Positions 9,972 through 20,248 are shown, numbered from the stretch's first letter. The stretch is DNA of 64,000 nucleotides from Plantibacter elymi (nom. nud.) (GCF_900177795.1 NZ_FXWJ01000003.1:186001-250000), one strand, 5' to 3'. Numbers and translations are program-made. Notes: generated from the sequence alone by a model not told the origin.

Positions 9972-10892
9972 TCAGCGGATCGCGATGGTCGTGCGGTCGC
10001 GGGTGGTGAGGTCGCGGTGGGTCGCGGCCGCGTGCCAGCCGTCGGCCGTGAGCAGCTCGCGGATGGCCTGCCCCTGGAGTTCACCGTGCTCGATGATGAG
10101 CGTGCCGCCCCGGTGGAGCAGGCGCTGCGCGGTGGCGGACACCTGGCGCACCACGTCGAGGCCGTCCGGTCCGCCGTACAGCGCGGCCGAGGGGTCGTGG
10201 AGACGCACTTCGGGATCGCGCGGGATCGCGTCGTCCGGGACGTACGGGGGGTTCGAGATCACGACGTCCACCGCGCCGTCGAGCTCGTGGAAGGCGTCGG
10301 CGAGGTGTTCGAAGACGACGGTGGCGTTGTCGGCACCGGACTCGGCGAAGTTCCGTCGCGCCCAGATGAACGCCTCGACCGAGTTCTCGGTCGCGTAGAT
10401 CGCCGCGTTCGGGACCTCGGTCGCCATCGCCAGGGCGATCGCTCCACTGCCGGTGCCGAGGTCGACGCCGATGGGCCGAGGGATCGGAACGGCTCGGAGC
10501 GCGTCGATCGCGAACTGCACGACCGACTCGGTCTCGGGGCGCGGCACGAAGACGCCTGGTCCGACCGCGAGTTCCATCGAACGGAACGCGGCGCGACCCG
10601 TGATGTGCTGCAGCGGTTCGCGCGCGGCCCGACGCTCGACCAGTTCGGCGAACACGGTGCGCTCCTCGGCGTCGAGCACGCGACCGGTGATCGCCGCGGC
10701 CTGCACGGCACCACGACCGAGGCCGAGCACGTGTCCGAGGAGGAGCTCCGCGTCGACGTCGGGCGACGGCACGGCTGCGCGGGTGAGGATCTCGACGGCG
10801 TGTTGGCGCGCGAGTTCGACGGTCGCGGGATGGCCGGCGGACGGATTGTCGGCGGCGGCGGAAGGGGTGCTGGGCATGAGCGAGGTCATCAT
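9972..10892 (-). CDS. prmC: Peptide chain release factor N5-glutamine methyltransferase
   Basis: About 306 residues. It methylates the Gln of the GGQ motif in release factors. The class I methyltransferase fold shows IGVDLGTGSGAIALAMA, and the diagnostic catalytic motif NPPY occurs in VVISNPPYVPDDAIP. An N-terminal helical domain (about 20-105) recognises the release factor. The start is uncertain: adjacent ATGs at 10892 and 10889 or an ATG at 10877 are all possible, and none has a strong ribosome binding site. prmC usually follows prfA directly; here cysK, cysE and an ABC-F gene on the opposite strand separate the two. Confidence 0.93.
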   Translation of the reverse strand: MMTSLMPSTPSAAADNPSAGHPATVELARQHAVEILTRAAVPSPDVDAELLLGHVLGLGRGAVQAAAITGRVLDAEERTVFAELVERRAAREPLQHITGRAAFRSMELAVGPGVFVPRPETESVVQFAIDALRAVPIPRPIGVDLGTGSGAIALAMATEVPNAAIYATENSVEAFIWARRNFAESGADNATVVFEHLADAFHELDGAVDVVISNPPYVPDDAIPRDPEVRLHDPSAALYGGPDGLDVVRQVSATAQRLLHRGGTLIIEHGELQGQAIRELLTADGWHAAATHRDLTTRDRTTIAIR

Positions 10893-11040
10893 CTGGGGCG
10901 GCCTGGTCGGGTGGGCCGCACCGAGCCTACCCCACCGCCTCGGTGCGGCCTCGGGCCGGCAACCCTCGTCGTCACACGGGACACCGCCGATCGACCAGGT
11001 CGTAGGCTGAACCGAGCCCCGTTCGAGGAAGAGGAACACC

Positions 11041-11979
11041 GTGACCGGCACCGTCTACACCGACATCACCCAGGCCTACGGCCGCACCCCGCTCGTCCGC
11101 CTGAACCGCATCGCCGAGGGCGTCGGCGCGACCGTCCTGGCGAAGCTGGAGTTCTACAACCCCGGATCGAGTGTCAAGGACCGCCTGGGCATCGCACTCG
11201 TCGATGCGGCGGAGGCCTCGGGCCAGCTGCAGCCCGGAGGGACCATCGTCGAGTCGACGAGCGGGAACACCGGCATCGCGCTCGCCCTCGTGGGAGCCGC
11301 GCGCGGCTACCGGGTCATCCTCACGATGCCGGCCTCGATGAGCAAGGAACGCCGGACCCTCCTCCGCGCCTACGGTGCCGAGCTCGTCCTCACCGATCCG
11401 ACCAAGGGCATGGCGAACGCCGTGCAGGAGGCGCAGCGCATCGTCGCCGAGCACCCCGGCGCCGTCTGGGTCAGGCAGTTCGAGAACGAGGCGAACCCAG
11501 CCATCCACCGGCGGACGACCGCACCCGAGATCTGGGAGGACACCGCCGGCACGGTCGACGCGTTCGTCGCGGGCATCGGGACGGGCGGGACGATCACCGG
11601 CGTCGGTGGCTGGCTCCGCGAGCACAACCCCGACGTGCAGATCATCGCCGTGGAACCCGCGGACTCCCCGCTGCTCAGCGAGGGTCGCGCCGGTGGACAC
11701 AAGATCCAGGGCATCGGACCGAACTTCGTGCCCGACATCCTCGACACCTCGTTGTTCAGCGAGATCATCCCGGTCGAGACCGACACGGCCTACGCGACCG
11801 CACGACGCCTCGCGACCGACGACGGCATCATCGGCGGCATGTCCTCCGGCGCCGCGGTGTGGGCAGCCCTCGAGGTCGGACGCCGTCCGGAGATGGCCGG
11901 CAAGACCATCGTCGTCATCATCCCCGACGCGGGCGAGCGCTACCTGTCGACGACGATGTACGACGACCTGCGCGACTAG
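11041..11979 (+). CDS. cysK: Cysteine synthase A (O-acetylserine sulfhydrylase)
   Basis: A 312-residue PLP enzyme that makes cysteine from O-acetylserine and sulfide. The PLP lysine is Lys46 in NPGSSVKDRLG; the substrate loop is ESTSGNTGIALA; the phosphate-binding loop is GIGTGGTITGVG. A GTG start is used, with AGGAAGAGGAA just upstream. It lies 9 bp before cysE, the enzyme that makes its substrate, and the two proteins are known to form the cysteine synthase complex in other bacteria. Length and motifs are standard. Confidence 0.97.
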   Translation: MTGTVYTDITQAYGRTPLVRLNRIAEGVGATVLAKLEFYNPGSSVKDRLGIALVDAAEASGQLQPGGTIVESTSGNTGIALALVGAARGYRVILTMPASMSKERRTLLRAYGAELVLTDPTKGMANAVQEAQRIVAEHPGAVWVRQFENEANPAIHRRTTAPEIWEDTAGTVDAFVAGIGTGGTITGVGGWLREHNPDVQIIAVEPADSPLLSEGRAGGHKIQGIGPNFVPDILDTSLFSEIIPVETDTAYATARRLATDDGIIGGMSSGAAVWAALEVGRRPEMAGKTIVVIIPDAGERYLSTTMYDDLRD

Positions 11980-11988
11980 GCTCGACGC

Positions 11989-12555
11989 ATGGGAATGCTG
12001 TCGCGGGTCCGCGAGGACATCGGTGCCGCACGCGCACACGATCCGGCGGCCCGCGGCACCATCGAGATCGCACTCAGCTACTCCGGCCTGCACGCCGTCT
12101 GGGCGTACCGGCTGCACCATCGCCTGTGGCGGCGCGGCTTCCGTACGCTCGCCCGGTTCGGCTCCCAGTTCACCCGGTTCCTGACCGGGATCGAGATCCA
12201 CCCGGGCGCCCGGATCGGCAGGCGGTTCTTCATCGACCACGGCATGGGCGTCGTCATCGGCGAGACGGCCGAGGTGGGCGACGACGTCATGATCTTCCAC
12301 GGCGTGACCCTCGGCGGGAAGAGCCGCGGCGTCGGCAAGCGCCACCCGACCATCGGTGACGGCGTCGCCGTCGGGGCCGGCGCGAAGATCCTCGGGCCCA
12401 TCCTGATCGGGGCGGGCACCATCGTCGGCGCGAACGCCGTCGTCACCAAGGCCTGCCCACCCCGCAGCCTGCTGCTCGGCGTCCCGGCGGTCGAGCGCCC
12501 GCGCGGGAGCGGCGCCCACGGCCTCGCGTTGCTCGATCCCGAGTACCACATCTGA
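11989..12555 (+). CDS. cysE: Serine O-acetyltransferase
   Basis: A 188-residue short (EpsC-type) serine acetyltransferase, the step that supplies O-acetylserine to CysK. A left-handed beta-helix of hexapeptide repeats covers about 62-150, including [30 protein letters not shown] and [10 protein letters not shown], which contain the active-site His and Asp. The C-terminus ends in Ile (EYHI), the residue CysE uses to insert into the CysK active site. The gene follows cysK by 9 bp. Confidence 0.96.
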   Translation: MGMLSRVREDIGAARAHDPAARGTIEIALSYSGLHAVWAYRLHHRLWRRGFRTLARFGSQFTRFLTGIEIHPGARIGRRFFIDHGMGVVIGETAEVGDDVMIFHGVTLGGKSRGVGKRHPTIGDGVAVGAGAKILGPILIGAGTIVGANAVVTKACPPRSLLLGVPAVERPRGSGAHGLALLDPEYHI

Positions 12556-12643
12556 TCCGCGCGAGGTGAGGCGAGTCGTCGCCCACGCCTCCCCCGGACG
12601 ACGATCTCACGCATCCCACCCGCATCCCACTCGAGAGGTCCCC

Positions 12644-14200
12644 ATGAGTCTCATCCGCCTGCACGACGTCACCGTCCGGTTCGAGGAGCGCCCGGTGCTC
12701 CGCGACGTCTTCTTCCGGCTGGAGCCAGGCGACCGGGTCGGGCTCATCGGCCGGAACGGCTCCGGCAAGTCCACCCTCCTGAAGCTCGCGCTCGACCAGC
12801 TCCAGCCGGACTCGGGCACGGTGACCATCGAGGACGGGACCCGGATCGGGTACTTCTCCCAGTTCTCGGAGCTCGACGGCAGCGCCACCATCACCGAGGT
12901 CCTCGAAGGACTCTTCGGTCACATCCACGCCATCGAGGCGGAACTCGCATCCATCGACGCCGCGATCGCCGCCGACCCGAACGACCTCGACGGGATGACG
13001 AAGCTCATCGAACGGCAGGCCGAGCTCTTCGAGGAGATGGAGCGCCAGGACGGCTGGGACTACCAGCGCCACATCGACACCGCCCTCACCACGCTCGGCT
13101 TCGACACCGCGCGCCGTGTGCTCCCCATCGACTCGCTCTCCGGTGGTTGGCGCAACCGGGCGGCGCTCGCGAAGATCCTCCTCGAGCGCCCGGACGTCCT
13201 GCTCCTCGACGAGCCGACGAACTTCCTCGACGTCGCCGGGGTCGAGTGGCTCGAATCCTGGTTCGGCTCGTTCCGCGGCGCGGCGGTCGTCGTCTCGCAC
13301 GACCGGACCTTCCTGGACGCCGTGGTCACGCGCATCGTCGAGGTCGAGAACTTCCACCTCCACGAGTACCCCGGCAGCTTCGACGAGTACGTCGTCCAGA
13401 AGCAGTTCCGACTCAAGAGCCTCGAGGCGCAGTTCGTCCATGAGTCCGAGCTGCTCGCTTTCGAGGCCGAGGGCATCTCGGACCGTCGCGAGGCGGCCAA
13501 GGCCGCCGGGAAGAAGGACCTCTCCTCGCAGCTGGCGAAGATCAAGAAGGCCAGACCGCCGCGCCCGGTCGACGACATCATCACCGACATCTACGGCGGC
13601 CTGCACATCAAGGACACGCTCTGCCGGATCCAGGGGCTCACGAAGGCCTACGGCGACCACACGCTGTTCGATGGACTCGACCTCGAGATCGGCCGCCGGG
13701 AACGCATCGTTGTCCACGGGCCGAACGGCGCGGGCAAGTCCACGTTCCTCCGGATCCTCGAGGGCGACGAACGCCCCGACGCCGGTCACGTCACGTGGAC
13801 CGGTGGGGTCCGATACGCGTCCTACAACCAGATGGTCGACGAGCTGGACCTCACCGACACGGTGGCACACGCCGTCGGCGCCATGCCCGACAGCCTCGCC
13901 TTCGCGGCGACGAAGAAGTCGGTGAACCGCTTCCTCGGCATGTTCCAGTTCTCCGACGCCGAGCTCAAGCAGAAGATCGGGATGCTCTCGGGTGGGCAGC
14001 GCGCCCGCGTCGCCATGGCCCAGTGCCTGCTCTCCGGAGCGTCGGTGCTCCTCCTCGACGAACCGACGAACCACCTGGACCTCGCGAGCACGCAGGTGAT
14101 GGAGCGCGCACTCGTGCACTTCCCCGGCGCCATCGTCGTGGTCAGTCACGACCGGTTCTTCGCCGACAAGGTCGCGACGAAGCGACTGCGCATCGGCTGA
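12644..14200 (+). CDS. ABC-F family ATPase (ribosome-associated)
   Basis: A 518-residue protein with two ABC domains and no membrane segments, the ABC-F plan. The first Walker A is GRNGSGKST (about 36-44) and the second GPNGAGKST. Signatures are LSGGW and LSGGQRARVA, and both Walker B motifs read LLLDEPTN. The linker between the domains (about 240-310) is the region that reaches into the ribosome in this family. Family roles range from translation factor (EttA-like) to antibiotic resistance; sequence alone does not decide. I start at the ATG at 12644 because of the preceding GAGAGGT. A strong hairpin follows its stop. Confidence 0.92.
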   Translation: MSLIRLHDVTVRFEERPVLRDVFFRLEPGDRVGLIGRNGSGKSTLLKLALDQLQPDSGTVTIEDGTRIGYFSQFSELDGSATITEVLEGLFGHIHAIEAELASIDAAIAADPNDLDGMTKLIERQAELFEEMERQDGWDYQRHIDTALTTLGFDTARRVLPIDSLSGGWRNRAALAKILLERPDVLLLDEPTNFLDVAGVEWLESWFGSFRGAAVVVSHDRTFLDAVVTRIVEVENFHLHEYPGSFDEYVVQKQFRLKSLEAQFVHESELLAFEAEGISDRREAAKAAGKKDLSSQLAKIKKARPPRPVDDIITDIYGGLHIKDTLCRIQGLTKAYGDHTLFDGLDLEIGRRERIVVHGPNGAGKSTFLRILEGDERPDAGHVTWTGGVRYASYNQMVDELDLTDTVAHAVGAMPDSLAFAATKKSVNRFLGMFQFSDAELKQKIGMLSGGQRARVAMAQCLLSGASVLLLDEPTNHLDLASTQVMERALVHFPGAIVVVSHDRFFADKVATKRLRIG

Positions 14201-14208
14201 ACGACGAA

Positions 14209-14257
14209 AGCGCAGTCGTGGTCGTCATCCGAGCGGGATGACGACCACGACTGCGCT
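14209..14257. terminator. Bidirectional hairpin between ABC-F and prfA
   Basis: A perfect 22-bp inverted repeat (14209-14230 with 14236-14257) around a 5-base loop lies in the 65 bp between the two convergent genes. It begins 9 bp after the ABC-F stop and ends 9 bp before the prfA stop. There is no strong T run on either side, which is usual in high-GC actinobacteria. It is likely to end transcription from both directions. Confidence 0.85.
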
Positions 14258-14265
14258 CTCGAGTG

Positions 14266-15345
14266 CTAGTCCTGGTCGCCGATGTCGGCCAGGCGCGCTT
14301 CCTCGTCGGCGGTGATCGCCGATTCGATGATCGGCCCGAGCGCGCCGTTCATGACGCCGTCGAGGTTGTACGCCTTGTATCCGGTCCGGTGGTCGGCGAT
14401 GCGGTTCTCGGGGAAGTTGTAGGTTCGAATGCGCTCGGAGCGGTCCATCGTGCGGATCTGCGTCTTGCGTGCCGCGCTGTCGAGCGCCGCCTGCTCCTCC
14501 TGCTGACGCGCGAGGATGCGGGCACGGAGCACGCGCATGCCGGCCTCACGGTTCTGCAGCTGGCTCTTCTCGTTCTGCATCGACACCACGATGCCGGTCG
14601 GCAGGTGGGTGATCCGCACCGCGGAGTCCGTGGTGTTGACCGACTGACCGCCGGGGCCGCTCGACCGGTAGACGTCGATCTTCAGGTCGTTCTGACTGAT
14701 CTCGACCTCCTCCGGCTCATCGACCTCGGGGAAGACGAGGACACCCGTGGTGGAGGTGTGGATGCGGCCCTGGGACTCGGTGGCCGGCACACGCTGCACG
14801 CGGTGCACGCCGCCCTCGTACTTGAGGTGCGCCCAGACCCCCTGCGACGGGTCGGTCGCGTTCGACTTGATCGCCACCTGGACGTCCTTGTAGCCGCCGA
14901 GGTCGCTCTCGGTGCGTTCGAGGAGCTCGGTCTTCCACCCCTTGGACTCCGCGTAGTGCAGGTACATCCGGAGCAGGTCGGCGGCGAAGAGCGCGCTCTC
15001 GGCGCCGCCCTCGCCACCCTTGATCTCCATGATGACGTCGCGGCCGTCGTCGGGGTCGCGCGGGATGAGCAGACGGCGGAGCTTCTCCTGGTTGGTCACC
15101 AGCAGCTCCTCGAGCACCGGCACCTCCTCGGCGAACGCCTCGTCCTCCTTGGCGAGTTCCCGAGCGGCGTCGAGGTCCTCCTGCGTCGCCTGCCAGGTGT
15201 GGTAGGCCGCGATGATCTTCGACAACTCGGCGTAGCGGCGGTTGATCTTCTTCGACCGCGCGGGGTCGGCGTGGACCGCCGGGTCGGCGAGCTGATCCTG
15301 GAGATCCTTGTGCTCGGCGACGAGCGTCTCAACTGATTCGAACAT
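14266..15345 (-). CDS. prfA: Peptide chain release factor 1
   Basis: A 359-residue class I release factor. The stop-codon reading tripeptide is Pro-Ala-Thr at 187-189 ([12 protein letters not shown]), the P-x-T form that marks RF1 (RF2 has SPF), so it reads UAA and UAG. The catalytic GGQ is at 232-234 ([20 protein letters not shown]); its Gln is the PrmC target. Domain 1 is helical (1-100). It lies about 110 bp downstream of rho on the same strand, separated by a hairpin. Confidence 0.97.
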   Translation of the reverse strand: MFESVETLVAEHKDLQDQLADPAVHADPARSKKINRRYAELSKIIAAYHTWQATQEDLDAARELAKEDEAFAEEVPVLEELLVTNQEKLRRLLIPRDPDDGRDVIMEIKGGEGGAESALFAADLLRMYLHYAESKGWKTELLERTESDLGGYKDVQVAIKSNATDPSQGVWAHLKYEGGVHRVQRVPATESQGRIHTSTTGVLVFPEVDEPEEVEISQNDLKIDVYRSSGPGGQSVNTTDSAVRITHLPTGIVVSMQNEKSQLQNREAGMRVLRARILARQQEEQAALDSAARKTQIRTMDRSERIRTYNFPENRIADHRTGYKAYNLDGVMNGALGPIIESAITADEEARLADIGDQD

Positions 15346-15392
15346 CGTTCTCTTCCTTCATCACCATCATGCGGCACCGGGGGCGAAACGGG

Positions 15393-15446
15393 ACCGACCC
15401 CACCCGTTCCCGACGCCGGTGCGGCGCGGGTACGGATGGGGTCGGT
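15393..15446 (-). terminator. Hairpin downstream of rho
   Basis: A 15-bp inverted repeat (15393-15407 with 15432-15446, one mismatch) encloses a 24-base GC-rich loop. It lies 9 bp past the rho stop and before prfA. It may reduce read-through from rho into prfA or stabilise the rho mRNA 3' end. Confidence 0.6.
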
Positions 15447-15454
15447 CGGGACCG

Positions 15455-17674
15455 CTAGCGGTGGTTGTTCTCGTGTCCGTGGCTGTGCGAGGTCGGTGCG
15501 GGCATCGACTTCTGCATCTGGACGAGGAACTCCACGTTGGACGTGGTCTCCTTCAGCTTGCCGAGGACGACCTCAAGGGCCTGCTGCTGGTCGAGGCCGG
15601 CGAGGGCACGACGCAGCTTCCAGGTGACCTTGACCTCGTCGGGGGCGAGCAGCATCTCCTCGCGGCGGGTCGAGGACGCATTGACGTCCACGGCCGGGAA
15701 GATCCGCTTGTCGGCGAGCTGGCGCGAGAGCCGGAGCTCCGAGTTGCCGGTGCCCTTGAACTCCTCGAAGATGACCTCGTCCATCTTGGAACCGGTCTCG
15801 ACGAGCGCGGTCGCGAGGATGGTGAGGGATCCGCCGTTCTCGATGTTGCGAGCGGCACCGAAGAAGCGCTTCGGCGGGTACAGCGCCGCGGCGTCGACAC
15901 CACCGGAGAGGATCCGACCCGAGGCGGGTGCGGCCAGGTTGTAGGCGCGACCGAGACGCGTGATCGAGTCGAGCAGCACGACGACGTCGTGGCCGAGCTC
16001 GACGAGACGCTTGGCGCGCTCGATCGCGAGTTCGGCGACCGTCGTGTGGTCCTCGGCCGGACGGTCGAAGGTGGAGGCGATGACCTCACCCTTCACCGTG
16101 CGCTGCATGTCGGTGACCTCTTCGGGACGCTCGTCGACCAGCACGACCATGAGGTGGACCTCAGGGTTGTTGATCGAGATCGCGTTGGCGATCTGCTGCA
16201 GGACGATGGTCTTCCCGGCCTTCGGCGGGGCGACGATCAGGCCGCGCTGGCCCTTGCCGATCGGTGCGACGAGGTCGATGATGCGCTGCGTGAGCTTCGT
16301 CTGCTCCGTCTCGAGCCGGAGGCGCTCCTGCGGGTACAGCGGGGTCAGCTTGCCGAACTCGACGCGGGCGCCGGCCTCGTCGACGGACAGGCCGTTGACG
16401 GAGTCGACCTTGACGATCGCGTTGTACTTCTGGCGGCTGCTGCTGTCGTTGTCGCGCGGCTGACGGATGGCTCCGACGACGGCGTCGCCCTTGCGCAGGT
16501 GGTACTTCTTCACCTGGCCGAGCGAGACGTAGACGTCGTTGGTGCCCGGGAGGTAGCCGGAGGTGCGCACGAAGGCGTAGTTGTCGAGGACGTCGAGGAT
16601 GCCGGCGACCGGGATGAGGACGTCGTCCTCGGCGATCTCGGGCTCGACGTCGTCGTTCTGCACGGATCCGCGACGCTTGCGGTCGCGGTAGCGGCTGCGG
16701 CCGCCACGACCCTCGGACTCGTCGCCCGGTGCGCCCTGGTTGCCCTGACCGCCCTGGTTGCCGCGGTTCTGCCCCTGCTGCTCCTGCTTGGCGTCGGCCT
16801 TCTGGCCGGCGTCGGCGTTCTGGCCACCGTTGTTCTGGTTGCCGTTGTTCTGGCCACCGTTGTTCTGGTTGCGGCCTCGGCCACGACCGCGACGTCCGCC
16901 GGACGACTGGCCGTCCTGCTGCTCGCCGTCCTGGGTGTCATCGGCGTCCGTGTTGGCGGCGTCGTCGTTCGAGTCCTGCTCGGAGGCGTTCTGTGCGGCG
17001 CGGTTCTGCTCGCCGCCGGCCTGCTCGCCGGTACCCTGCTCAGCCGTGTTCTGCTCGGCGTCGTCGGCGTTGCGGTCGCGATCGCGTCCGCGACCACGGC
17101 GGTTGCCGCGCGAACGCCTCGGCGTCTGCTCGGGGGTCGTCTCGTCGGCGCTCTGCGATGCAGCGGTCGCGGCGGCGTCATCGGACTGCTCGGCGGGAGC
17201 CGCTTCGACGGGAGCGGACGGTGCCTCGGCCTCGACCGCGGCGGGTGCGGCAGCCGGCGCAGCCGGAGCCTCGACGACGGGGGCGCCGACGATCGGGGTC
17301 GCGTTCGGGGCGACGGTGGCCGTCGTGGCCCGGCGGGACTTGCGTCGCGCCGGCGGAGCCGCCTTCTCGGCACCGAAGGCCTGGTCGAGAGCGAGGTCGA
17401 GCTCGGGCAGCTTGGACTGCACCGGTGCCTCCGGCGCGACTTCGAGCGCGGAGACCGACTCGATCACGTCGGCGGTCTCGGTGGCCGCGGCGTCGGTGTC
17501 GGTGTCGGTGCTGTTCTGGATGTTCTGGATGGCTTCGACCAGCTCGCCCTTGCGGAGCTTGGAGGCTCCGGCCACTCCGAGAGCAGCGGCGAGACGCTGC
17601 AGGTCGGCGACCTTGAGCGTCTTCGGGTCGGCATCCAGCGAGACGCCTGAGGCGCCTTCGTTGACGTCTGTCAC
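15455..17674 (-). CDS. rho: Transcription termination factor Rho, actinobacterial long form
   Basis: 739 residues, far longer than the roughly 420 of E. coli Rho. Residues about 1-100 hold a Rho N-terminal helix bundle ([20 protein letters not shown]). From about 105 to 330 is a low-complexity, probably disordered insert rich in Ala/Glu, then Gln/Asn/Gly/Arg ([17 protein letters not shown]). The RNA-binding cold-shock domain follows ([12 protein letters not shown]), then the RecA-like ATPase with the P-loop APPKAGKT near residue 490. A GTG start is used with GGAAGGAAG upstream. The ATP-driven hexamer terminates transcription; the insert gives extra RNA contacts in actinobacteria. Confidence 0.96.
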   Translation of the reverse strand: MTDVNEGASGVSLDADPKTLKVADLQRLAAALGVAGASKLRKGELVEAIQNIQNSTDTDTDAAATETADVIESVSALEVAPEAPVQSKLPELDLALDQAFGAEKAAPPARRKSRRATTATVAPNATPIVGAPVVEAPAAPAAAPAAVEAEAPSAPVEAAPAEQSDDAAATAASQSADETTPEQTPRRSRGNRRGRGRDRDRNADDAEQNTAEQGTGEQAGGEQNRAAQNASEQDSNDDAANTDADDTQDGEQQDGQSSGGRRGRGRGRNQNNGGQNNGNQNNGGQNADAGQKADAKQEQQGQNRGNQGGQGNQGAPGDESEGRGGRSRYRDRKRRGSVQNDDVEPEIAEDDVLIPVAGILDVLDNYAFVRTSGYLPGTNDVYVSLGQVKKYHLRKGDAVVGAIRQPRDNDSSSRQKYNAIVKVDSVNGLSVDEAGARVEFGKLTPLYPQERLRLETEQTKLTQRIIDLVAPIGKGQRGLIVAPPKAGKTIVLQQIANAISINNPEVHLMVVLVDERPEEVTDMQRTVKGEVIASTFDRPAEDHTTVAELAIERAKRLVELGHDVVVLLDSITRLGRAYNLAAPASGRILSGGVDAAALYPPKRFFGAARNIENGGSLTILATALVETGSKMDEVIFEEFKGTGNSELRLSRQLADKRIFPAVDVNASSTRREEMLLAPDEVKVTWKLRRALAGLDQQQALEVVLGKLKETTSNVEFLVQMQKSMPAPTSHSHGHENNHR

Positions 17675-17906
17675 GTGTGTCTTCCTTCCCTTGCGTCGAG
17701 ACAGAGCTGTCTCGCGCAGGCGGCGATCGCACCGGAATCCTGTGCGGCGGGTGGGTGATGTTCACACGACGCAGAGCCTGTGCGGATAGCCCGGTGCGAC
17801 GACCCGGCGGAGCGCAGCTCAGCAGGATGGAAACACGGTGGGACCCGAACAGACGCGATCAATTGGTGCGAAAGCGATGATTGTGCGGAATTGCCCCGGA
17901 AGCCGG

Positions 17907-18863
17907 TTACGCCGAAGAGGCGGGGTGGGCCGGGTGCCCTCCCACTGTAGCACCCTTGAAGTCGACCGCGAGCATGAGCGACTGCCACGGGGTGGTGGCG
18001 TGCTCGGCGACCAGCGCGGTGGCTTCGAGGCGTCGTCCGGGATCGTCCGCGAGGACGAGGATCGACGGGCCGGCGCCGGACACGACGGCGGCGAAGCCGT
18101 GCTCACGCAACAGCGTGATGAGGGTGTTCGTCTCGGGCATCGCGGCGGCGCGGTAGCTCTGGTGGAGGCGGTCCTCGGTGGCTGCGAGCAGGAGCTCGGG
18201 GCTCTGCGTGAGGGCGGCGACGAGGAGCGCCGAACGGGACACGTTGAACGCCGCGTCGGCGTGCGGCACGTTGGCGGGCTGGAGGCTGCGGGCGAGTTCC
18301 GTGGACATCGTGTGCTCGGGGACGAGCACGAGCGGCGAGACCCCGCGGTGCACGATGAGCTTCTTGTGCTGCGGGCCGTCGTCCGTCGTCCACGCGATCG
18401 TCAGGCCGCCGAACAGCGCCGGAGCGACGTTGTCGGGGTGACCTTCCATCTCCGTCGCGAGCCGGAGGAGGTCGTCCGGACCGAGCTCGACCCGACCCTC
18501 GAGGAGCCCCTTCGCCGCCATGATGCCGGAGACGATCGCGGCGCCCGAGGAACCGAGGCCGCGGCCGTGCGGGATGACGTTCCGCGCGACGACGTCGAGA
18601 CCGGGGAGGTCGTGGCCGTAGGCACGCAGGGCGTGTGCGATCGCGGTGATCACGAGGTTGGACGCGTCGGTCGGCACCTCGCCGGCGCCGACACCGATGA
18701 CCTCCACGAACACGCCCGGCTCCTCGCGGACCGTGACGGTCAGCTCGTCGTACAGGGCGAGCGCCAGACCGAGCGTGTCGAAGCCGGGGCCGAGGTTGGC
18801 GGTGGTCGCCGGCACCTTCACGGTGACGGTGCGTCCGATCGCAAGCGGTTCGGTGTGACTCAT
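17907..18863 (-). CDS. thrB: Homoserine kinase
   Basis: A 318-residue GHMP-family kinase that phosphorylates homoserine for threonine synthesis. It begins with KVPATTANLGPGFDTLG, and the ATP-binding motif is PHGRGLGSSGAA (98-109). The C-terminal GHMP region contains VSGAGPSILVLA. It is the last gene of a lysA-hom-thrB run; thrC, needed for the next step, is not in this window. The gap to rho (232 bp) should contain the rho promoter, though I cannot place it confidently. Confidence 0.95.
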   Translation of the reverse strand: MSHTEPLAIGRTVTVKVPATTANLGPGFDTLGLALALYDELTVTVREEPGVFVEVIGVGAGEVPTDASNLVITAIAHALRAYGHDLPGLDVVARNVIPHGRGLGSSGAAIVSGIMAAKGLLEGRVELGPDDLLRLATEMEGHPDNVAPALFGGLTIAWTTDDGPQHKKLIVHRGVSPLVLVPEHTMSTELARSLQPANVPHADAAFNVSRSALLVAALTQSPELLLAATEDRLHQSYRAAAMPETNTLITLLREHGFAAVVSGAGPSILVLADDPGRRLEATALVAEHATTPWQSLMLAVDFKGATVGGHPAHPASSA

Positions 18864-18928
18864 AGGGATGCCTGCAATCTGGTGAGAGGTCGTCGAGTGA
18901 CGCGGTCGGTGGTCGTGCGGTTCGGCAC

Positions 18929-20248
18929 CTACTCGGCTCCTTCGACCCGGAGCACGGACACGACCCGCTCGACGTGGGCGTTCGAGGCGAGCTGCTCGAC
19001 GGTGGCCGCGAGGGCCGATTCGAGCGCCCGGTGGGTGCCGATGACCAGGGTAGCGGTCGACAGCGTCCCGTCCGAGGATGCCACGGACTGCTGGAAGGTC
19101 TCGACCGAGACGCCGCCGTCGCTGAGGATCCCCGCGACCGCGGCGAGCACGCCGGGTTCGTCGGCGACCTCGAGGGTGACCTGGTACCGCGTCGTGACGC
19201 GGCCGATCTCGAGGACCGGCAGGTCGGCGTGCGTGGACTCACCGACACCGGGGCCACCGGCGACGTGACGACGGGCGGCTGAGACGAGGTCGCCGAGCAC
19301 CGCTGAGGCGGTCTCCTTGCCGCCGGCGCCGGCGCCGTAGAACATCAGGGAACCGGCGTTCTCGGCCTCCACGAAGACGGCGTTGTTCCCGCCGTGCACC
19401 GCGGCCAGCGGGTGCTCCCGACCGATGAGCGCCGGGTAGACGCGGGCGGACAGGCCCTCCTCGCCGGTGGTCTCGTCGACGATCCGCTCCGCGATCGCGA
19501 GCAGCTTGATGACATAGCCCTCGCTGCGTGCGAGGTCGACCTGCGCCTTCGTGATCCCGGTGATGCCCTCACGGTGGACGGCCTCGACGGGGACGGTGGT
19601 GTGGAAGGCGAGACTCGCCAGGATGGTCGCCTTCTGCGCCGCGTCGTACCCCTCGACGTCGAGGGTCGGGTCGGCCTCGAGGTACCCGAGCTCGCTCGCG
19701 ACGGCTGCCGCGTCCTCCATCGTGTCGCCGAAGCGGTCCATCCGGTCGAGCATGTAGTTCGTGCTGCCGTTGACGATGCCGAGCACCCGGTTGATGCGGT
19801 CGCCTGCGAGGCTCTCCCGCAGGGGCCGGATGATCGGGATCGCCGCGGCGACGGCCGCCTCGTAGTACAGCTGGGCGCCGACCTGCTCAGCGGCGTCGAA
19901 CAGTTCAGGGCCGTGCGTCGCGAGCAGCGCCTTGTTGGCGGTGACGATGTCGGCACCGGCGTTGATGGCCTGCAGGATGTGGCTGCGCGCCGGCTCGATG
20001 CCGCCGATGAGTTCGATCACGATGTCGGCGCTCAGGATGAGCTGCTCGGCATCGGTCGTGTACAGCTCCTTCGGCAGGTCGACGTCGCGAGGTGCGTCGA
20101 CGTCGCGCACGGCGATGCCGATGAGCTCGAGGCTCGCTCCGGCGCGGGACGCCAGTTCGTCGGCGTGCTCGAGCAGCAGACGCGCCACCTGCGAGCCCAC
20201 CGATCCGGCGCCCAGCAGGGCGACCTTCAGTCCGCGGTATTCGATCAT
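18929..20248 (-). CDS. hom: Homoserine dehydrogenase
   Basis: 439 residues. The NAD(P)-binding Rossmann start is VALLGAGSVGSQVARLL (about 9-25). The catalytic domain contains GIVNGSTNYML and GYLEADPTLDVEGYDAAQK, the homoserine dehydrogenase signature with catalytic Lys. A C-terminal ACT domain (about 350-435, VTLEVADEPGVLAAVAGIL) is the usual site of threonine feedback inhibition. Its ATG overlaps the stop of lysA (ATGA). It reduces aspartate semialdehyde to homoserine, the branch point to threonine and methionine; metY near the right edge uses an acetylated product of the same intermediate. Confidence 0.96.
   Translation of the reverse strand: MIEYRGLKVALLGAGSVGSQVARLLLEHADELASRAGASLELIGIAVRDVDAPRDVDLPKELYTTDAEQLILSADIVIELIGGIEPARSHILQAINAGADIVTANKALLATHGPELFDAAEQVGAQLYYEAAVAAAIPIIRPLRESLAGDRINRVLGIVNGSTNYMLDRMDRFGDTMEDAAAVASELGYLEADPTLDVEGYDAAQKATILASLAFHTTVPVEAVHREGITGITKAQVDLARSEGYVIKLLAIAERIVDETTGEEGLSARVYPALIGREHPLAAVHGGNNAVFVEAENAGSLMFYGAGAGGKETASAVLGDLVSAARRHVAGGPGVGESTHADLPVLEIGRVTTRYQVTLEVADEPGVLAAVAGILSDGGVSVETFQQSVASSDGTLSTATLVIGTHRALESALAATVEQLASNAHVERVVSVLRVEGAE

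Noticed and set aside
15308-17650. A 780-codon plus-strand frame opposite rho, with hydrophobic stretches resembling membrane segments
   Set aside because: The hydrophobic runs are the complement of the Gln/Asn/Arg-rich insert of Rho; no other protein evidence.
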